Below are positions 33,403-45,560 of a stretch of DNA of 64,000 nt, in pieces. Position 1 is the stretch's first letter, and every line of letters starts with the position of its first letter. The stretch spans positions 114,756,368 through 114,820,367 of the forward strand of contig NC_058337.1 in assembly GCF_905475395.1 (NCBI RefSeq), given 5' to 3'. The DNA comes from Chrysoperla carnea. Its lineage: Eukaryota; Arthropoda; Insecta; Neuroptera; Chrysopidae. The translations under genes were made by a program, and so were the position numbers. Below the pieces are notes generated by a model that had not been told where the DNA came from, made no database searches, and was given only the letters and a program-made list of their open reading frames with translations.

Positions 33403-34053
33403 TTAAGGATGTATGAGCATGAAAACAATATTTGATTTAAAGGCTCAAAATTTGTTTGTAGGTAGTCTTTCACTCAAAGAATATGTGGTTAAAATTTCAG
33501 CTTAGGTATCCGTGCAAATTTTTAAGAAAAAAGTTTTTGAAAATCGATATAAAATACATTGGATCTTATGGAGGAATCTCAAAAAACGACATATTTTGAG
33601 AGTTTTTGATAATTTTCACTTGGAATGAATGAAAACAAATTAAAAAAAAAAAAACTTTTTAATAGAAAGTAAACATATCAACAATGACATAGAAAAGTAA
33701 AAAACCAAGTGTCTCCGTCCATATAAGGGATGTAAGAGCAGGGTAGATTTAGGGTTGAAATTATTTTTATCTTATTTTCTACTTTGATGATGAATTTTAG
33801 TATATCTTTATAAATGTAGACGAAAAATAAGAATAAAATTTTTCGATACCAGCCTTGGTTTACCAAACATCGAAAGCTTAATAATTAAAGAAAATTTTCA
33901 ATTTTCAATATTTTAAAAAATACGCCAGATATCGAAAAATTGTATTCTAACTTTTCGTGTTATATCGTCAAGTTATAACATAATTTATCATCAAAATTGA
34001 AAATATTAATTTTTTAAATTTGTGCCCCCACTACCGTGCTCATACATCCTTAA
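33403..34053. mobile_element. TTAA-flanked MITE, ~600 bp family (copy c, inverted)
   Basis: 651 bp, reverse orientation relative to copies a and b. TIRs GGATGTATGAGCATG and GGATGTATGAGCACG. Its right TTAA (34050-34053) is also the left TTAA of the next element. Confidence 0.88.
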
Positions 34054-34557
34054 GGTAGTACCAGCATGAAATCACTTTTCGACAGATTTGGCCGAATTTT
34101 TTTTCTCGGGTTTATAATAGCTTTATTTATGAATTCCTAAAATTTCATAATTTTTGACCGTTTAGATCGCGAGATATTTAAAGACAAAGTTCGCGATTTT
34201 GAGGGTCATGTCCCATTTAAAGCATGTAAAATGTCCGGTCTCTCCAACTATTTTTTATGATATTATTATATATTGAAGAAAAAGTAGAAAAAAATGTTTA
34301 TACAATAAAATTCTAAAAAAAAAATTTAGAAATTAATTTTCACTTTCGAGATATTAATTTTGACGTAAATTGATCGAAATTGGGACGTTGGCATAATTAT
34401 TTCCCATTTTAAACGGTCAAAATTTCTGAAACTTTGGGAATTAATAGTAAGCATTATTAAATTCTTAAATTTAATTTTTCGTTAAATTCTGTCGAAAAAA
34501 AAATTGTACCATTGCTTTAACATAGAAACTGCAAATACCATGCTGGAACATCCTTAA
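34050..34557. mobile_element. TTAA-flanked MITE, second family (copy d)
   Basis: 508 bp, ends TTAAGGTAGTACCAGCATG and (reverse-complemented) TTAAGGATGTTCCAGCATGG. The interior differs from copies a-c. It directly abuts copy c, sharing one TTAA. Confidence 0.8.
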
Positions 34558-36218
34558 GCGGAATATTACATTATTTTATAATTTTCGTTGCGACTGAAAG
34601 GCAGGCTAACACGTAATTAAAAATTAAGTTTCAATTTATTTTTCATCATTAAAATTGGAAAATTTTATCATAAACTACTTGAATATTGATAACATCGTCT
34701 AGGATAGATTTAAGATTGGTGGTTTAAGCTTCTTTTTAATCACTTTTATTTCTTTTTGAACAATTTTCAATCTTTATTTAATTTATAAATATTAAAGTTT
34801 AAACTGTGGGAATTCCTATAAAATATAATATTATAATTAATGACGTCAATTTTTATGCGTATTTCATATATTATGAAGAAATTAAAACATATTTAACAAG
34901 ATGTTTATTAAAATATGTGCGTAATTTGAGAAGCTAGTTTTAAAATCTTTTTTTTATTGTGTATATGTATCTTTTATTTTATTATAACTTCTTATAGTTT
35001 TTAATTATTATTATAATAAGTTAATAATCTCCCACATATTTAAATTGTTAGACAACACAACAGCCATACTGGACCCACATGGACTCTAGAACAAAACCAT
35101 TTTTTTTTTCTTCATTTGTCTTCAAATATAATTTAATAAAGTATTCTATGTCGAATGATAATGACACCAGGGTTGACTAAAGCTTAAGTCAATGACATCA
35201 TTTTAAACGGTTTTTTTGATGCAAAAATAAATATAAATTTTTTAAATATTCTAAGTGAAAAATTACCTTGTTGAAAAGACGAACGAAAAAACTACCTACT
35301 TATAATTCAGTTATGAGTGTGTGTGTATTGAGTATATGCACACTTTTCTAAGTATTATGTACAGTAATATGGGTGCTGTCACGCATAGTGCATAATGGTC
35401 AAACTACCTTAAATTTAGAAAAATTACAACTGAGGCTCAAAATTGTTTCTTGAATACTCGATTTTTAATCATTTTTGACTCGTAAGTTGGATATTTGTAA
35501 GAGTAGTGCCTATTAATGTTCAATTTAATAAATGATCTTTATTCAGTGGCAATTACGCAATGCCTAAAGGTCATTATTGTGATAAAAAATATATGAATTA
35601 GACTGTTTTTTATAGTTTATAATAAATAGACTTTTATAATATACTGTTATCATTGATAAGAATGCTATTATACGCTACACTTCACAAATACAGATATTTT
35701 GGGATTCTATTTCCTGTACAATTGTACACAATACAATAAATTATTATCAATTTTATAATTTTATTTAGTCGTTAGAATATTAAATATTATAAATAATTTG
35801 CTTGAACGAAAACTACTCAGTTTTATAAGATTCTTACAATGACAAAAAACAATACAATTTGAAATTAAATTAATTTCTTTTAACGAACATCTACATCGAC
35901 ATTTGCTTTTTTATTTTCGATCAAATTTTAATTTTTTTTTAATGATATGTAAAATAAGAATAATGATATTCGTAGCTCTTTTATTCGGTATATTTCTTAG
36001 AAAATAAAAAATTTAAAGTAGAATATAGTTACTAGTTTTCTGTTTTACTTCTTGAGTTAATAATATTTACCTAAAACAAAAGAAAATAATAATGTAAATT
36101 AAAAAAATTGTTCTATCGAAGTAAATAAATTTTAATAATAATCAATTAATCAAAATTTTTCAATATTATAAATTTCAAATATCCTAGCGTTCTTATTTAT
36201 AATCTTTGATAATATCTA
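34558..36218. other. AT-rich non-coding DNA
   Basis: Nothing recognised beyond A/T runs. Confidence 0.4.
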
Positions 36219-36504
36219 TCTATACATATAAAATGCTTTGTCCTGAATGATTCCCTGACGGATCAACGCACAGTCTAAATCGCTGATCGTAGAGACCTGA
36301 AAGCAGGTGAAAAACTGGGGCGAAGTTTGTATGGGAAAACGTGATTCCTTGGTCCAATCTACTTCAAACTTTGCATAAACATTATTTAACAGAATTTATG
36401 GAAGACGTGTTTCGTATTTTTTCATCGCTTAACAGAGTTAAAATGGGATAGGAAGTTTCAGTTATTTAAGGACAAAAACGCGGGCGAAGCCGCTGATAAG
36501 CTAG
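36219..36504 (+). mobile_element. non-autonomous Helitron-like element
   Basis: About 286 bp with Helitron end rules: 5' TC (tctatacatataaaatgc) preceded by A, a 3' hairpin GCGG-gcgaag-CCGC followed by tgataag and the terminal CTAG, then T. No Rep/helicase ORF, so it would depend on an autonomous Helitron. It begins with the widespread motif tatacatataaaatgctttgt. Confidence 0.7.
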
Positions 36505-36552
36505 TATATATATAAAACTAAGATAAAAGCCATTAAAGATATGTTTAATTCT

Positions 36553-36700
36553 TTCTAGCAAAACAGACTTTAGGAATTTGTTTATGGCAAACATAGTATG
36601 TATGACGTCAAATACTATGTCTGCCTTTTCTGTCTTATATCTGTCATATTAGTAGTTTAAAATAATTATATCACCTGTATTTCGTAGTCAATTTGCCAAT
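36553..36700 (+). repeat. dispersed repeat, copy 2 of pair with 9764-9910
   Basis: Same order of shared blocks as the ASCC1-intron copy: ctttctagcaaaa, atggcaaacata, tatgacgtcaaatact, atatctgtcatattagtag and gtatttcgtag. Confidence 0.55.
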
Positions 36701-39420
36701 TTCTTGGCCATATTATGTTAAGAAATGCGAAAAAAATCATCGATAATCTCTATTATCGGAGATGATGTGATTACCCTCAACATTTTGAGTGAAATCGCTA
36801 ATTAAATTCAACTGCATTATTTTTGAATACCTTGAAGAGGTTTTATCAGCTAGAGAAATAGATAATTAAAATAATACAATTTCAATTAAATAATTTCATG
36901 TAATTTTATCCCTCTTTCTTCTCCTATCTTTTCAGCACAATTCAATTTAATTTATTTCATCAAATAGATTTAAATTTTTTTTGATCGTATATCAAATTTC
37001 AACAAAATTAATAAAGACGCTATAAACTTTTTACATCAGTATGTTAAGAACAAGCAGCGGTAATAAAGTAAATTAATATATATAAACAAACATTAAATTT
37101 AAAATTACAATTAATTTGTTGTTTTTAGGTTAATTAACATATCAGATAATAATAAATTATAATCAGAGCGTGCAGCATGCTTACTTTTTAATGTTTATTT
37201 CTATTCCCTTACATTAATTTATATATAAATATTTGTCACATATATTCTCATTAAAATATTCATAAAATAATAATTGTACATGTATGTTTATCTAGATTGA
37301 TAAAGATTGGATATTTATGTTAAATGTTTACACAGACAATATGTCTGAGTGTGTTCGATGAAAAAAGCTTTTAGGAAAATTAATTAGAAAAGTAATTTAA
37401 TTATTATGGGTCTGACGTAAATTAAATGATAGATTTTAAAAGGTTTTTGCATGATAATAAATTTAATCAATTTATCTCGATTTTTTCTAATTTTAATTTA
37501 TCTGATATTTTGTTGATTAAACGATAGCTGTGTTTGACTTTTATATGCTAATACCTTTCGAGTTTCAATTAAGGTGAAATAAAAAAAGCTTCTGTTAGAT
37601 AAAAATAAACCCTAATAATTGAAATCATTCAGGGGAAGCTTTTCGAAAGGGCTGCATTACGAAACATGATCAGATAGGTACCGATGGATCTTTCTACTAC
37701 TATGCATCAATCATCCACCTACTTTCTATCGGAGGGGAGGCATAAGCCTAGGAAGTTTTTCTCAAAATCATGGGTTGAGACTAATGAAATTTGGTGCAAA
37801 GTGTTTAATAGATCCATCGCATCGCTATCTATATCTCCATGTTATATTATTACCACCTGATTGGTATAAATATTATCGAAGATTAATTATTACTGAGATA
37901 ATATAATTAAGATTATATTATTACCACCTGATTGGGTCTGGGCATTTGTATCTTATTCTGGTTGGTGTATATATATTTTATTGGGCGGAGGGTGGTGTTT
38001 ATATATTTGTATCTTATTCTGGGCGGTGTATATCTGACAGGTATTAAAAACTCGATACAGTCTTTTTGCAAAGTTTTTTCCGTCTATTTCTCGGATTATT
38101 ACCTTCAATAAGCTTCTATAAGCTTAAGGTATTTCGATGCCGAAAAAATGATCATAAAATTTGAAATTTTATTGATCAATTAATCAACCTTGTCTTTTGT
38201 GAAAATTTTATATCGATTCTCTGTACGGTTTAGAAGAAATAAACTATCAAAGTCAGTGTTTTTACCAAAAAAAAGTTTTTCATTTTTATGCACAGTTTTT
38301 AATTTTGGAATGATTTTAAAGCTTAAAACTTGAGGAACATTGATAAAATTTTTTTATATGAATGGTAAAACATTTTTAAAAGCATTTATTGACTTAGAAA
38401 CCAACATTTATGACGACTTCTTCATATACCACCATATAAAAAGGGTTGTTTTTAATAAGTAATTTATCGTAAACGGTACAGAAAGTCAACTTGAAATTTA
38501 TACAAAAGGCGTATTAAATAGTCATTAAATGACTTACAAAATTTTAGTTTATTGGTTACACTTTCGTTTTGGTTTCGAAACAAATTAAGTAATAATTGGT
38601 TTTTGTTTTATTTTATTAAAGTTTTTAAATCAACTTCATTAAAATCCAGTCTCAATCAAAGAAAAAACATTTTAATTAAAGAAAGAATAATTTTTATAGC
38701 GATGAAATTATTAAAGATAGTCTTTTATGTTATACGGAAATCAATACAATTTTTTAGTATCTATAATATCTATTAGAATTATAGAACTATATATAATTGT
38801 CGGCCCAATTTGCACTAACTAACTACTTGTTTGCTACTATAACATTGCTTTTTATAGCCAAACGTAGTAATTAAAAAAAAACACTAAATAATCATTTAAA
38901 TTAAAAATCAATAAATAATTATTTTCATTTGTCGTTGAAAGTAAACAAACTAGTTTTGGGGAAATTTTTTTGTATTAATCTTTCCACTTTTTTGTGTTTG
39001 GGTATCACAAAGAAAATAATAACAAAAGATATAATAGTAACTGACATAGTTAACTGTTTAATATCCTGCTTTATGGAAATACTCACAGTATTAATTAACA
39101 TGTGATCAATTAAATTTGGAAGATACGAAAGTTTTTTAAAAAATAGATCTCCAAAATGGACCTGACCCATCTTTGCATAATAATATTAATAGATCAGAGC
39201 AGAGCAACAATTTAGTATTTCTTTGTATCGGTTTTCGAATATTTGAGTGCTGGTGCTTGCGCATCACTGGCAGTAAACAATTTTTTCAAGATAGTTTACA
39301 AAAGTATTTTATTCAGTTAAAATAATAAATGGTTTGCTTTTTTGATTTTACTAACTATTTTTAGTCATGTTTTCGAAAAGGGATAAAGTTTTTTTTTTCA
39401 ATTCTCTTTAATTAAGATTA
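36701..39420. other. AT-rich non-coding DNA
   Basis: No gene supported. 37.84-38.04 kb has short local direct repeats (attattaccacctgattgg, twice; gtatcttattctggnnggtgtatat, twice), i.e. small local duplications. Open frames at 38.55 and 38.93 kb have random AT-rich composition. Confidence 0.45.
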
Positions 39421-39538
39421 CTCGACAAGATATTTGTCAATATTTAGTTACACTGTATGCATCATATTAAAACATCAATTGTAATCGAAGAGATCATGAT
39501 GTAAATAAATATCGTATGCATGATTAAAAGTAAACAAA
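39421..39538 (-). repeat. dispersed repeat, inverted partner of 43046-43160
   Basis: The reverse complement reads ttgtttacttttaatcatgc, acgatattt, acatcatg, taaatattgacaaatatctt, gtc, in step with 43046-43160. Flanked on its left by caattctctttaat, which also flanks the other copy. Confidence 0.75.
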
Positions 39539-40499
39539 AATTTTAAAATTAAGAATTTTCTATGTTAGTAGAAACACGAAATAAAGTAGCTGGAACAAAA
39601 TAAAAGTAATCAGAAAGAATGTTAGTAGCAAATTTTATGACAGTAAATTTCGTGTAAAAAAATTGATAAAGCGCGTATGCATTTTATAAGCACAATTGTA
39701 TAACTAACAATTGTCTTTCGTTAATGTTATTTTTATGTTTTAAGATAAAAATTATCTTATTAAGTTTGCAAATTGCATATTTAGGTATCAATTTTATTAC
39801 AAAACAGTTAACAAAAGAATGTGTGACCCCGTGGATAATTTTTTTTAAACAAAATTAGGTTAAACTGTTTTATTCAGGATATATATATATTATAAAAATA
39901 AAATTTACACATTTGATTAAAAATTACATTAAAAATAAAATTGAAAATTTATTCTTATTTTATGCATCATGTATAAACATAAAACCCACACTTAAATTGT
40001 GTAATAAATATTAGTTTAATTCCTTAATCCATTTAAAAGGAATGGAATGGTTCTTGTTTGCGATTTTCAAAACACAGTACAAAAAACTGGATTCAAATAA
40101 ACGCCGGATTCAAAACTGGATTGAAATAAATCTTTAGAACAGATGCAAAAAATTAACTAAAAGTTTTTTTTTTACGAAATATTATTAATTTTAACTAATA
40201 ATATTTCGGAGACTTGTTTCAATCCAATTCTTTTGTTATTTTTGAATTACAAAATACATTGAAGACCCAGTTGACCTATGCTGCTTATTTACGATCTCAA
40301 CCTCAAATTTTACGTCCTAAGCACGCTATAAAAATTTCAGCTTGATATCTCTTTTCGTTTTTGAGTTTTCGTGATGAAGGACGGACAAACATTTAGACGG
40401 ACAACCGGATATGGATCTTATAAAAACCCATACCAAATTCGTTCGTAGCATCAATATTTTTAAGCGTTACAAACTTGGGAGTTTGGGAGTTGAGTTCTT
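39539..40499. other. AT-rich DNA with a decayed dispersed-repeat tail
   Basis: 40.32-40.48 kb (gatatctcttttcgtttttgag, ggacggacaa, gcgttacaaacttgggagt) resembles 52.81-52.94 kb (gatatcttttttcgtttttgag, gacggacggacgttacaaacttggga), a repeat family with no coding content, directly upstream of SINE copy B. Confidence 0.5.
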
Positions 40500-40700
40500 A
40501 GAGTAGGTTCCTAAAGCAGTTGGTTCGATTCCCACCGTCACAACAAAATTATTTTAATTATATGCATGAAGAAGGTCTACTCAGCCTCTCATAATCGAGG
40601 AGCCGAAACTATCAGCGGAAAAGGTGTAATAAAACACCTATACTTGGTATCACATTGTGCTCAAGTATATTCGTCGTGGACAGCCAATATAACGTAACAT
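40500..40700 (+). mobile_element. tRNA-derived SINE, copy B (degenerate)
   Basis: B box GGTTCGATTCC at 40522-40532, then caccgtcacaacaaaattattttaatta, cagcctct, tatcagcgg, gtgtaataaaaca, and the tail cgtcgtggacagccaatataac, all in the order seen in copy A. The 5' head is more degenerate and the (AACCT)n-like tail is lost. Confidence 0.75.
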
Positions 40701-40804
40701 ACTATTTGACTTCAAAAATAAATCAAAATTTGTATTAATTATTTAATTTAATTAATAATCACAAGAAACGACGACTAATTTAATATCACAACAAGATTCT
40801 TTTG

Positions 40805-40850
40805 TAGTCCACGCGAACGAAGCCGCAGGCACAACTTGGTTTAGTATATA
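40805..40850 (+). mobile_element. possible decayed Helitron 3' end
   Basis: cacgcgaacgaagccgcagg ... ttggtttagtat resembles the cgggcgaagccgc hairpin and CTAGT end of the 36.5-kb element, but hairpin and terminus are both degraded. Confidence 0.35.
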
Positions 40851-41859
40851 AATAAATAAAAAATAAATCGAACTCGCTTTACTACACCTTCAAACTATGT
40901 AGTATCAACACTTATATTCAACTCAATATTTAGTATTTTGATTGTATTTAACGATATATTATAATAATTGATTGATTGATTGATATTTTTTTTTTATAAG
41001 GTGTGGTTCACATCATTTATATACACACACATATTAATATTTAACCGGAAGGGCAAAGAACTTACATTTATTATTTATTAAATTTATTATTGTCATGTGC
41101 AAAAATGATAACAATATTGTATATTTTTTATTTAATACAAATAAATTTTAAACAAACCTAATAACGAATTAATAACGATAAAAAAAATTAACTAAAAAAG
41201 TTTTTATTATTACTGTTTATCAACTAATTCTCATGATTATTTTTGAAGTTTGATCGTTACATGGCTTTTTGGCCGATAATATTTTTATCTAGAGGCAAAA
41301 AGGAGTATACCAAATTAGGAATGCTTCATTTTGAAAATAATTCTATTATAAAACTATCAAAAAACTAGATGACCCCGTGAATTTTGTTTCACCTACAATT
41401 TATTTAATTGTAACTATTGATCAATGACTATTAATCTTGCAATTCATTAATAGTTATACTAAGCTTTTCCCGCCCGCTAAATCCGTTAAGACTACCCCAA
41501 GAACACCTACTACTATGAAATTTTACTACTATGTCTTGGGCAAGCATTCGGCCTCTGGTCTGTCTAAAACCTTCGGCAGTGGAGCTTTCTGCGCTCGCAT
41601 GTAGCTTTAATAAATACTTATTCATAATACATGAATAATAATAAATACCACCTCAATGCTATTCAAATACCTGTTCACAATTCTAGATAAATAATGGTGG
41701 GAGCGCAGATAACTACATAGTAAGGAAATATATTGCATTATTTAATTGCGTTTCCACCATTTATTGTATTTAATTCACAAGTTATAGCGTGACCAGGAAA
41801 AATAGGGGTTCATTTTTATAGACTGATTTTTATAGATTTATCTATTCGCTCCATGCATG

Positions 41860-42060
41860 AGTTTCTTCTCAGGGAGTTATCCATATTAACGACACATATG
41901 AAGTGTATATATGTGTTACATTTAAAATTTAAAACTATTATCTTATAAATTTAAATAAGTAATTATGATAATTTACATTTAAAAATATTATGAATGGAAT
42001 TTCGTATCTTATTTTCTCAATTTCTAATGCAACAAGTTAAATTTATTGTTTGGTACTTTT
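41860..42060 (+). repeat. dispersed repeat, related to 45295-45560 and 58540-58800
   Basis: Shares taaatttaaataagtaat, tcttattttctcaatttctaatgcaa and a preceding attaacgacacata with the other copies. Boundaries are approximate. Confidence 0.45.
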
Positions 42061-42290
42061 AAGTCCACATGGGACATACTTAGACCATAGGGTCCGTTGT
42101 AATACCGAAAAAGGGTTGGTCCAACCTCGGCCACTGCTTCTTGAACCATTTGGAGCTGGTCGTCAAAGAGAGGCTGGATCAAGTAAGTCCATCTTCTCAT
42201 GGTAAGAGCTGGGCAGTGGCAGAGATGATAAGTTATAGTCTTCTCCTCCTCACCACTGTGACAGCTCCTGCAGTAGTCGTGATACACTGC
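42024..42290 (-). pseudogene. LINE ORF2 C-terminal fragment, copy 1
   Basis: Minus-strand remnant of the end of a non-LTR retrotransposon ORF2. HDYCRSCHSGEEEKTITYHL and CHCPALTMRRWTYLIQPLFD match the Cys/His-containing segment that follows the RNase H region in Jockey/R1/I-type LINEs. Compared with the 60.5-kb copy it lacks about 66 bases after the shared LFDD, and its 3' end stops at GGTCTAAGTATGTCCCATGTGGAC, before the CCTAA-rich tail. 5' truncated. Confidence 0.75.
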
Positions 42291-42792
42291 CAGGCCCAGA
42301 CTTTCAGCTCAATAATCTACAAAAGTTTAAAGTGGGTGGCCAGCATTTTATATAAAAATTATATATTCTCATGAAGTTAAAATTTCTAATTTCAAAAAGA
42401 CAGCTAACTGTTTTCATTCGTCTTTTAGTTGCCGTAGCCGAATTTTATTCTTTGAAATATATTTAAGTAATTAACACCGGATTTTTTTCATACTTATAAA
42501 ACTGTAATTAGATCCATTCATAAATTGCACACAAAATCAAAATGTGTTATGTATCAAACATGTGAATTCGTATAAAATTTGATATCATAATTAATTTCTT
42601 ATTTTACAAATTGCCGACTTTGTTCATTTAAAATTTAAAGTTACTAAGTAAGAACAATTGTTACTAAGCATATTTTACAACTCAAGTTTATATATCTACA
42701 AGAACATTTTAATGTTATAAAATCAAAACTCATCATCTCAAATTTAATATGCTTCGTTATGCAAATTAATTACATAAATATGTGTATGTATA

Positions 42793-42795
<3 letters not shown>

Positions 42796-42857
<62 letters not shown>
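42796..42857 (+). repeat. (TA)n microsatellite
   Basis: About 31 uninterrupted TA units. Confidence 0.95.
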
Positions 42858-42864
<7 letters not shown>

Positions 42865-43045
42865 GCATACAAACAAGTGATAAATAATAAACTTTTATAA
42901 ATATTGTTTTTGTTTAAATTAAAAAATATCGCTAGCGTAATGATGAATTCAAGATGCGATGATCATTTTATTTTTTAAATGTAAATATATTTGTTTCTTG
43001 TATTATTTTATTATTATAAATATATATTGAGTGTTACTTATTGTT

Positions 43046-43160
43046 GTTGTTTACTTTTAATCATGCACACGATATTTACATCATGGTCTATTCGACAATA
43101 TTTTGTTATAATATGTTACATACAGGCGTAAACTAAATATTGACAAATATCTTGTCTAGT
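43046..43160 (+). repeat. dispersed repeat, inverted partner of 39421-39538
   Basis: Starts ttgtttacttttaatcatgc and ends aaatattgacaaatatcttgtc, as described for the partner. About 45 bases later caattctctttaat recurs in the same orientation as at the 39-kb copy. Confidence 0.75.
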
Positions 43161-43799
43161 GAATGAATCCAAGAAGTCCGGGTTCGAGTCCTGGTTCGAG
43201 TGTATTTTTTTCAATTCTCTTTAATATATTGAGTGATATAATTATAAAAAGATGAATTATTTTCTGAAAATAAACGACACAAAGAACTACCAATTTTTAC
43301 TGAATTATTTAATAAGTTGATTTTGATTTATCTACTTCTGTCTTAAGCTATATAGTACAATAAAACATGTTACAAAAATCGGCCAATAAAGACAAAAGGA
43401 AAGGAACTGCTCGCATTTTGCTAAAATCTCATGGAATGTGTTTCTTTGCTCAAATATTTCTATTTGTTAATTAACAATAAATTTTTAATCAATAAATTCT
43501 ATCGAGCTTTTACCATTTATACCTATCTTGAAACTTTTAATTTTCGAGATACCGTAACCTAACGAAACTTGTATATATAATTTTCGCATTAATTTTGATT
43601 TTGCAATATTAATGATACACCTTATATATTTTTGTAAGACTTTAAAAGACAAAGGAATATCATCATATTATATTAGATTAAATATGTTTATATTTAAACA
43701 TATATCATCATAAAGCTTTTAATATTATTATGAAAAGTAATTTATGCTATTTCAGCATTTTTCTTCCATCAACTTTATATAAAATTTTAGTGCATTAAA

Positions 43800-44215
43800 A
43801 CGCTTCACAAACTAAATAAACATATTCAATATTCAGCCATATACTGTAAGTAATTTTGATTTTATACATCAAGATCAAGAATAGTGACTTTTGAAGTCCG
43901 ATATAGGCATAAAATAATTTGAGGCAATAATTGTTGGTAAGAATTTGAGATTTTAATCGTGGCTCAAATATTAAAGGAAATTTATTGGAACCATAATATG
44001 AGAAAGAGTTAATAATGAGATGAAATTGTAAAAACTAAAATCATTTTTTAACCCTTTCTACAGTTCAAAACTTCTTGTTTTTCTTTTATTGTATTGTTAA
44101 TGACTTTCTTTCAAGATATAAGGCTAACAATTAAATTTCCGTAAAATACGATTATATAGTGACACATTTACGTGCCTTATTTGCCCGCTTCTACTTTGAG
44201 AATAAAACTGGATAC
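43800..44215 (+). repeat. direct repeat, copy 1 of pair with 44719-45230
   Basis: cgcttca.caa.ctaaataaacatat, gtaagtaa..ttgattttacac and, 350-400 bases on, a block like cg(t)accttattatcccgctt occur in the same order in both copies. Intervening sequence is diverged, so the unit is approximate. Confidence 0.45.
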
Positions 44216-44718
44216 ATATCGTATCGAAAAATAGTTTTCATTTTTCTGCCCCTTAATCTTGCATGTCTATTTTCTGATCTCAGGATAGATCCTTAGATTT
44301 GTATCAGTAGGTAAGTCAGGTAGAGTAAGTAAACTTTTGTTGTAAAATGGAAATAATAATTTTACGATGTTCCATGCACAATCATTGGCAAATCCCTGTT
44401 TATTTTAGTCAAATTTATTAATTTTTTAGCGCCTCGTAAGGCAGATGAAAAAAATGAGGTATCGTGATCTATCATCATCTTACGGTAATCGAAAAAAATA
44501 GCCTTGAAAAAAAACTGAAAATTTTATAGACTAAGAGTATTGTTGTAAGTACGAGTTGGTTGGGTTCTGATGCTTTTAGCCTTGCGTTCAAAAATTACAA
44601 AACACTATTACAGTAATTTTTTTCCGTTCTATTTTTCCAGTCCATTTTTCCCCAAGTCCTCTTCTTATGATCTACAAAGAACAGATTTCGATATACGGGC
44701 TCATGATCTAATACGTAG

Positions 44719-45230
44719 ACGCTTCAACAACTAAATAAACATATCAATCCATCTACTTGTAAGTAAACTTGATTTTACACATATCATCACTATAATAAAT
44801 AGCGTGTATTTTGTGTATGTTTGTTTGACATATGGGTATATAAAGTTGGTATTATTATAATTTTAATAACATAACACAACTACATAACTATAAAGTATAA
44901 AGACAACACTTTAACAGATATACACAGGATATCCCCCGACGATAACTACATTTTTATAAATATGCTTTGAATCGTGTACCTACTACCTACAGACTGATTA
45001 GTTTGGATTATATTAGACGTAGATATTAATTATACTGAGCGGTATTGAATGTGAAACATATATAATGTTAAAAAATTACTAATTTCGATCCGAAAATCGG
45101 TCAATTAAATAGCAGTGTCACTGAAGTTATTGACAGAAGTTAATTAGCTATAAATATTTAAAGAAAAATTTTTCTCATAATTAATCCGCGTACCTTATTA
45201 TCCCGCTTCGGGCTTGGAGAGATCGTCAAA
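44719..45230 (+). repeat. direct repeat, copy 2 of pair with 43800-44215
   Basis: Same landmarks as the first copy: gcttcaacaactaaataaacatat at the left and gcgtaccttattatcccgctt at the right. Confidence 0.45.
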
Positions 45231-45294
45231 TTATTTTAGTGTTGAATAAAATGAGGGAATGTATTCACACCGCACATGATATTTCCGGTGTTTC

Positions 45295-45560
45295 CATGGT
45301 TTCCATAATTAAATGGATGGATATAAATAAGTCTATAGTTTGAATATATAGTTTACATTGAAAATTTAATACTATGTTAATTTGCATTAAAAAAATATGA
45401 TTTATTTATACATATTAATTTCGTTTCTTATTTTCACAATTTCTAATGCAATAAGCTTAATTAATTGTTATTTTTCATTAATTTGATTTAGACAGTTTTA
45501 AACTATACCATTTACGCGAAAACAATTGAAAATTAGTTATATTTTAATTAAAATCTATGG
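45295..45560 (+). repeat. dispersed repeat, related to 41860-42060 and 58540-58800
   Basis: Shared blocks: aatatttaatac/aaaatttaatactatgttaatttgcat, cacaatttctaatgcaa, ttaattaattgttatttttc and aaaattgaaaa. Confidence 0.45.

Noticed and set aside
33678-33866. Minus-strand 62-codon frame
   Set aside because: Lies inside MITE copy c, and the equivalent frame is not kept in copies a and b.
42141-42374. Plus-strand 77-codon frame
   Set aside because: It is the antisense of the LINE ORF2 fragment.
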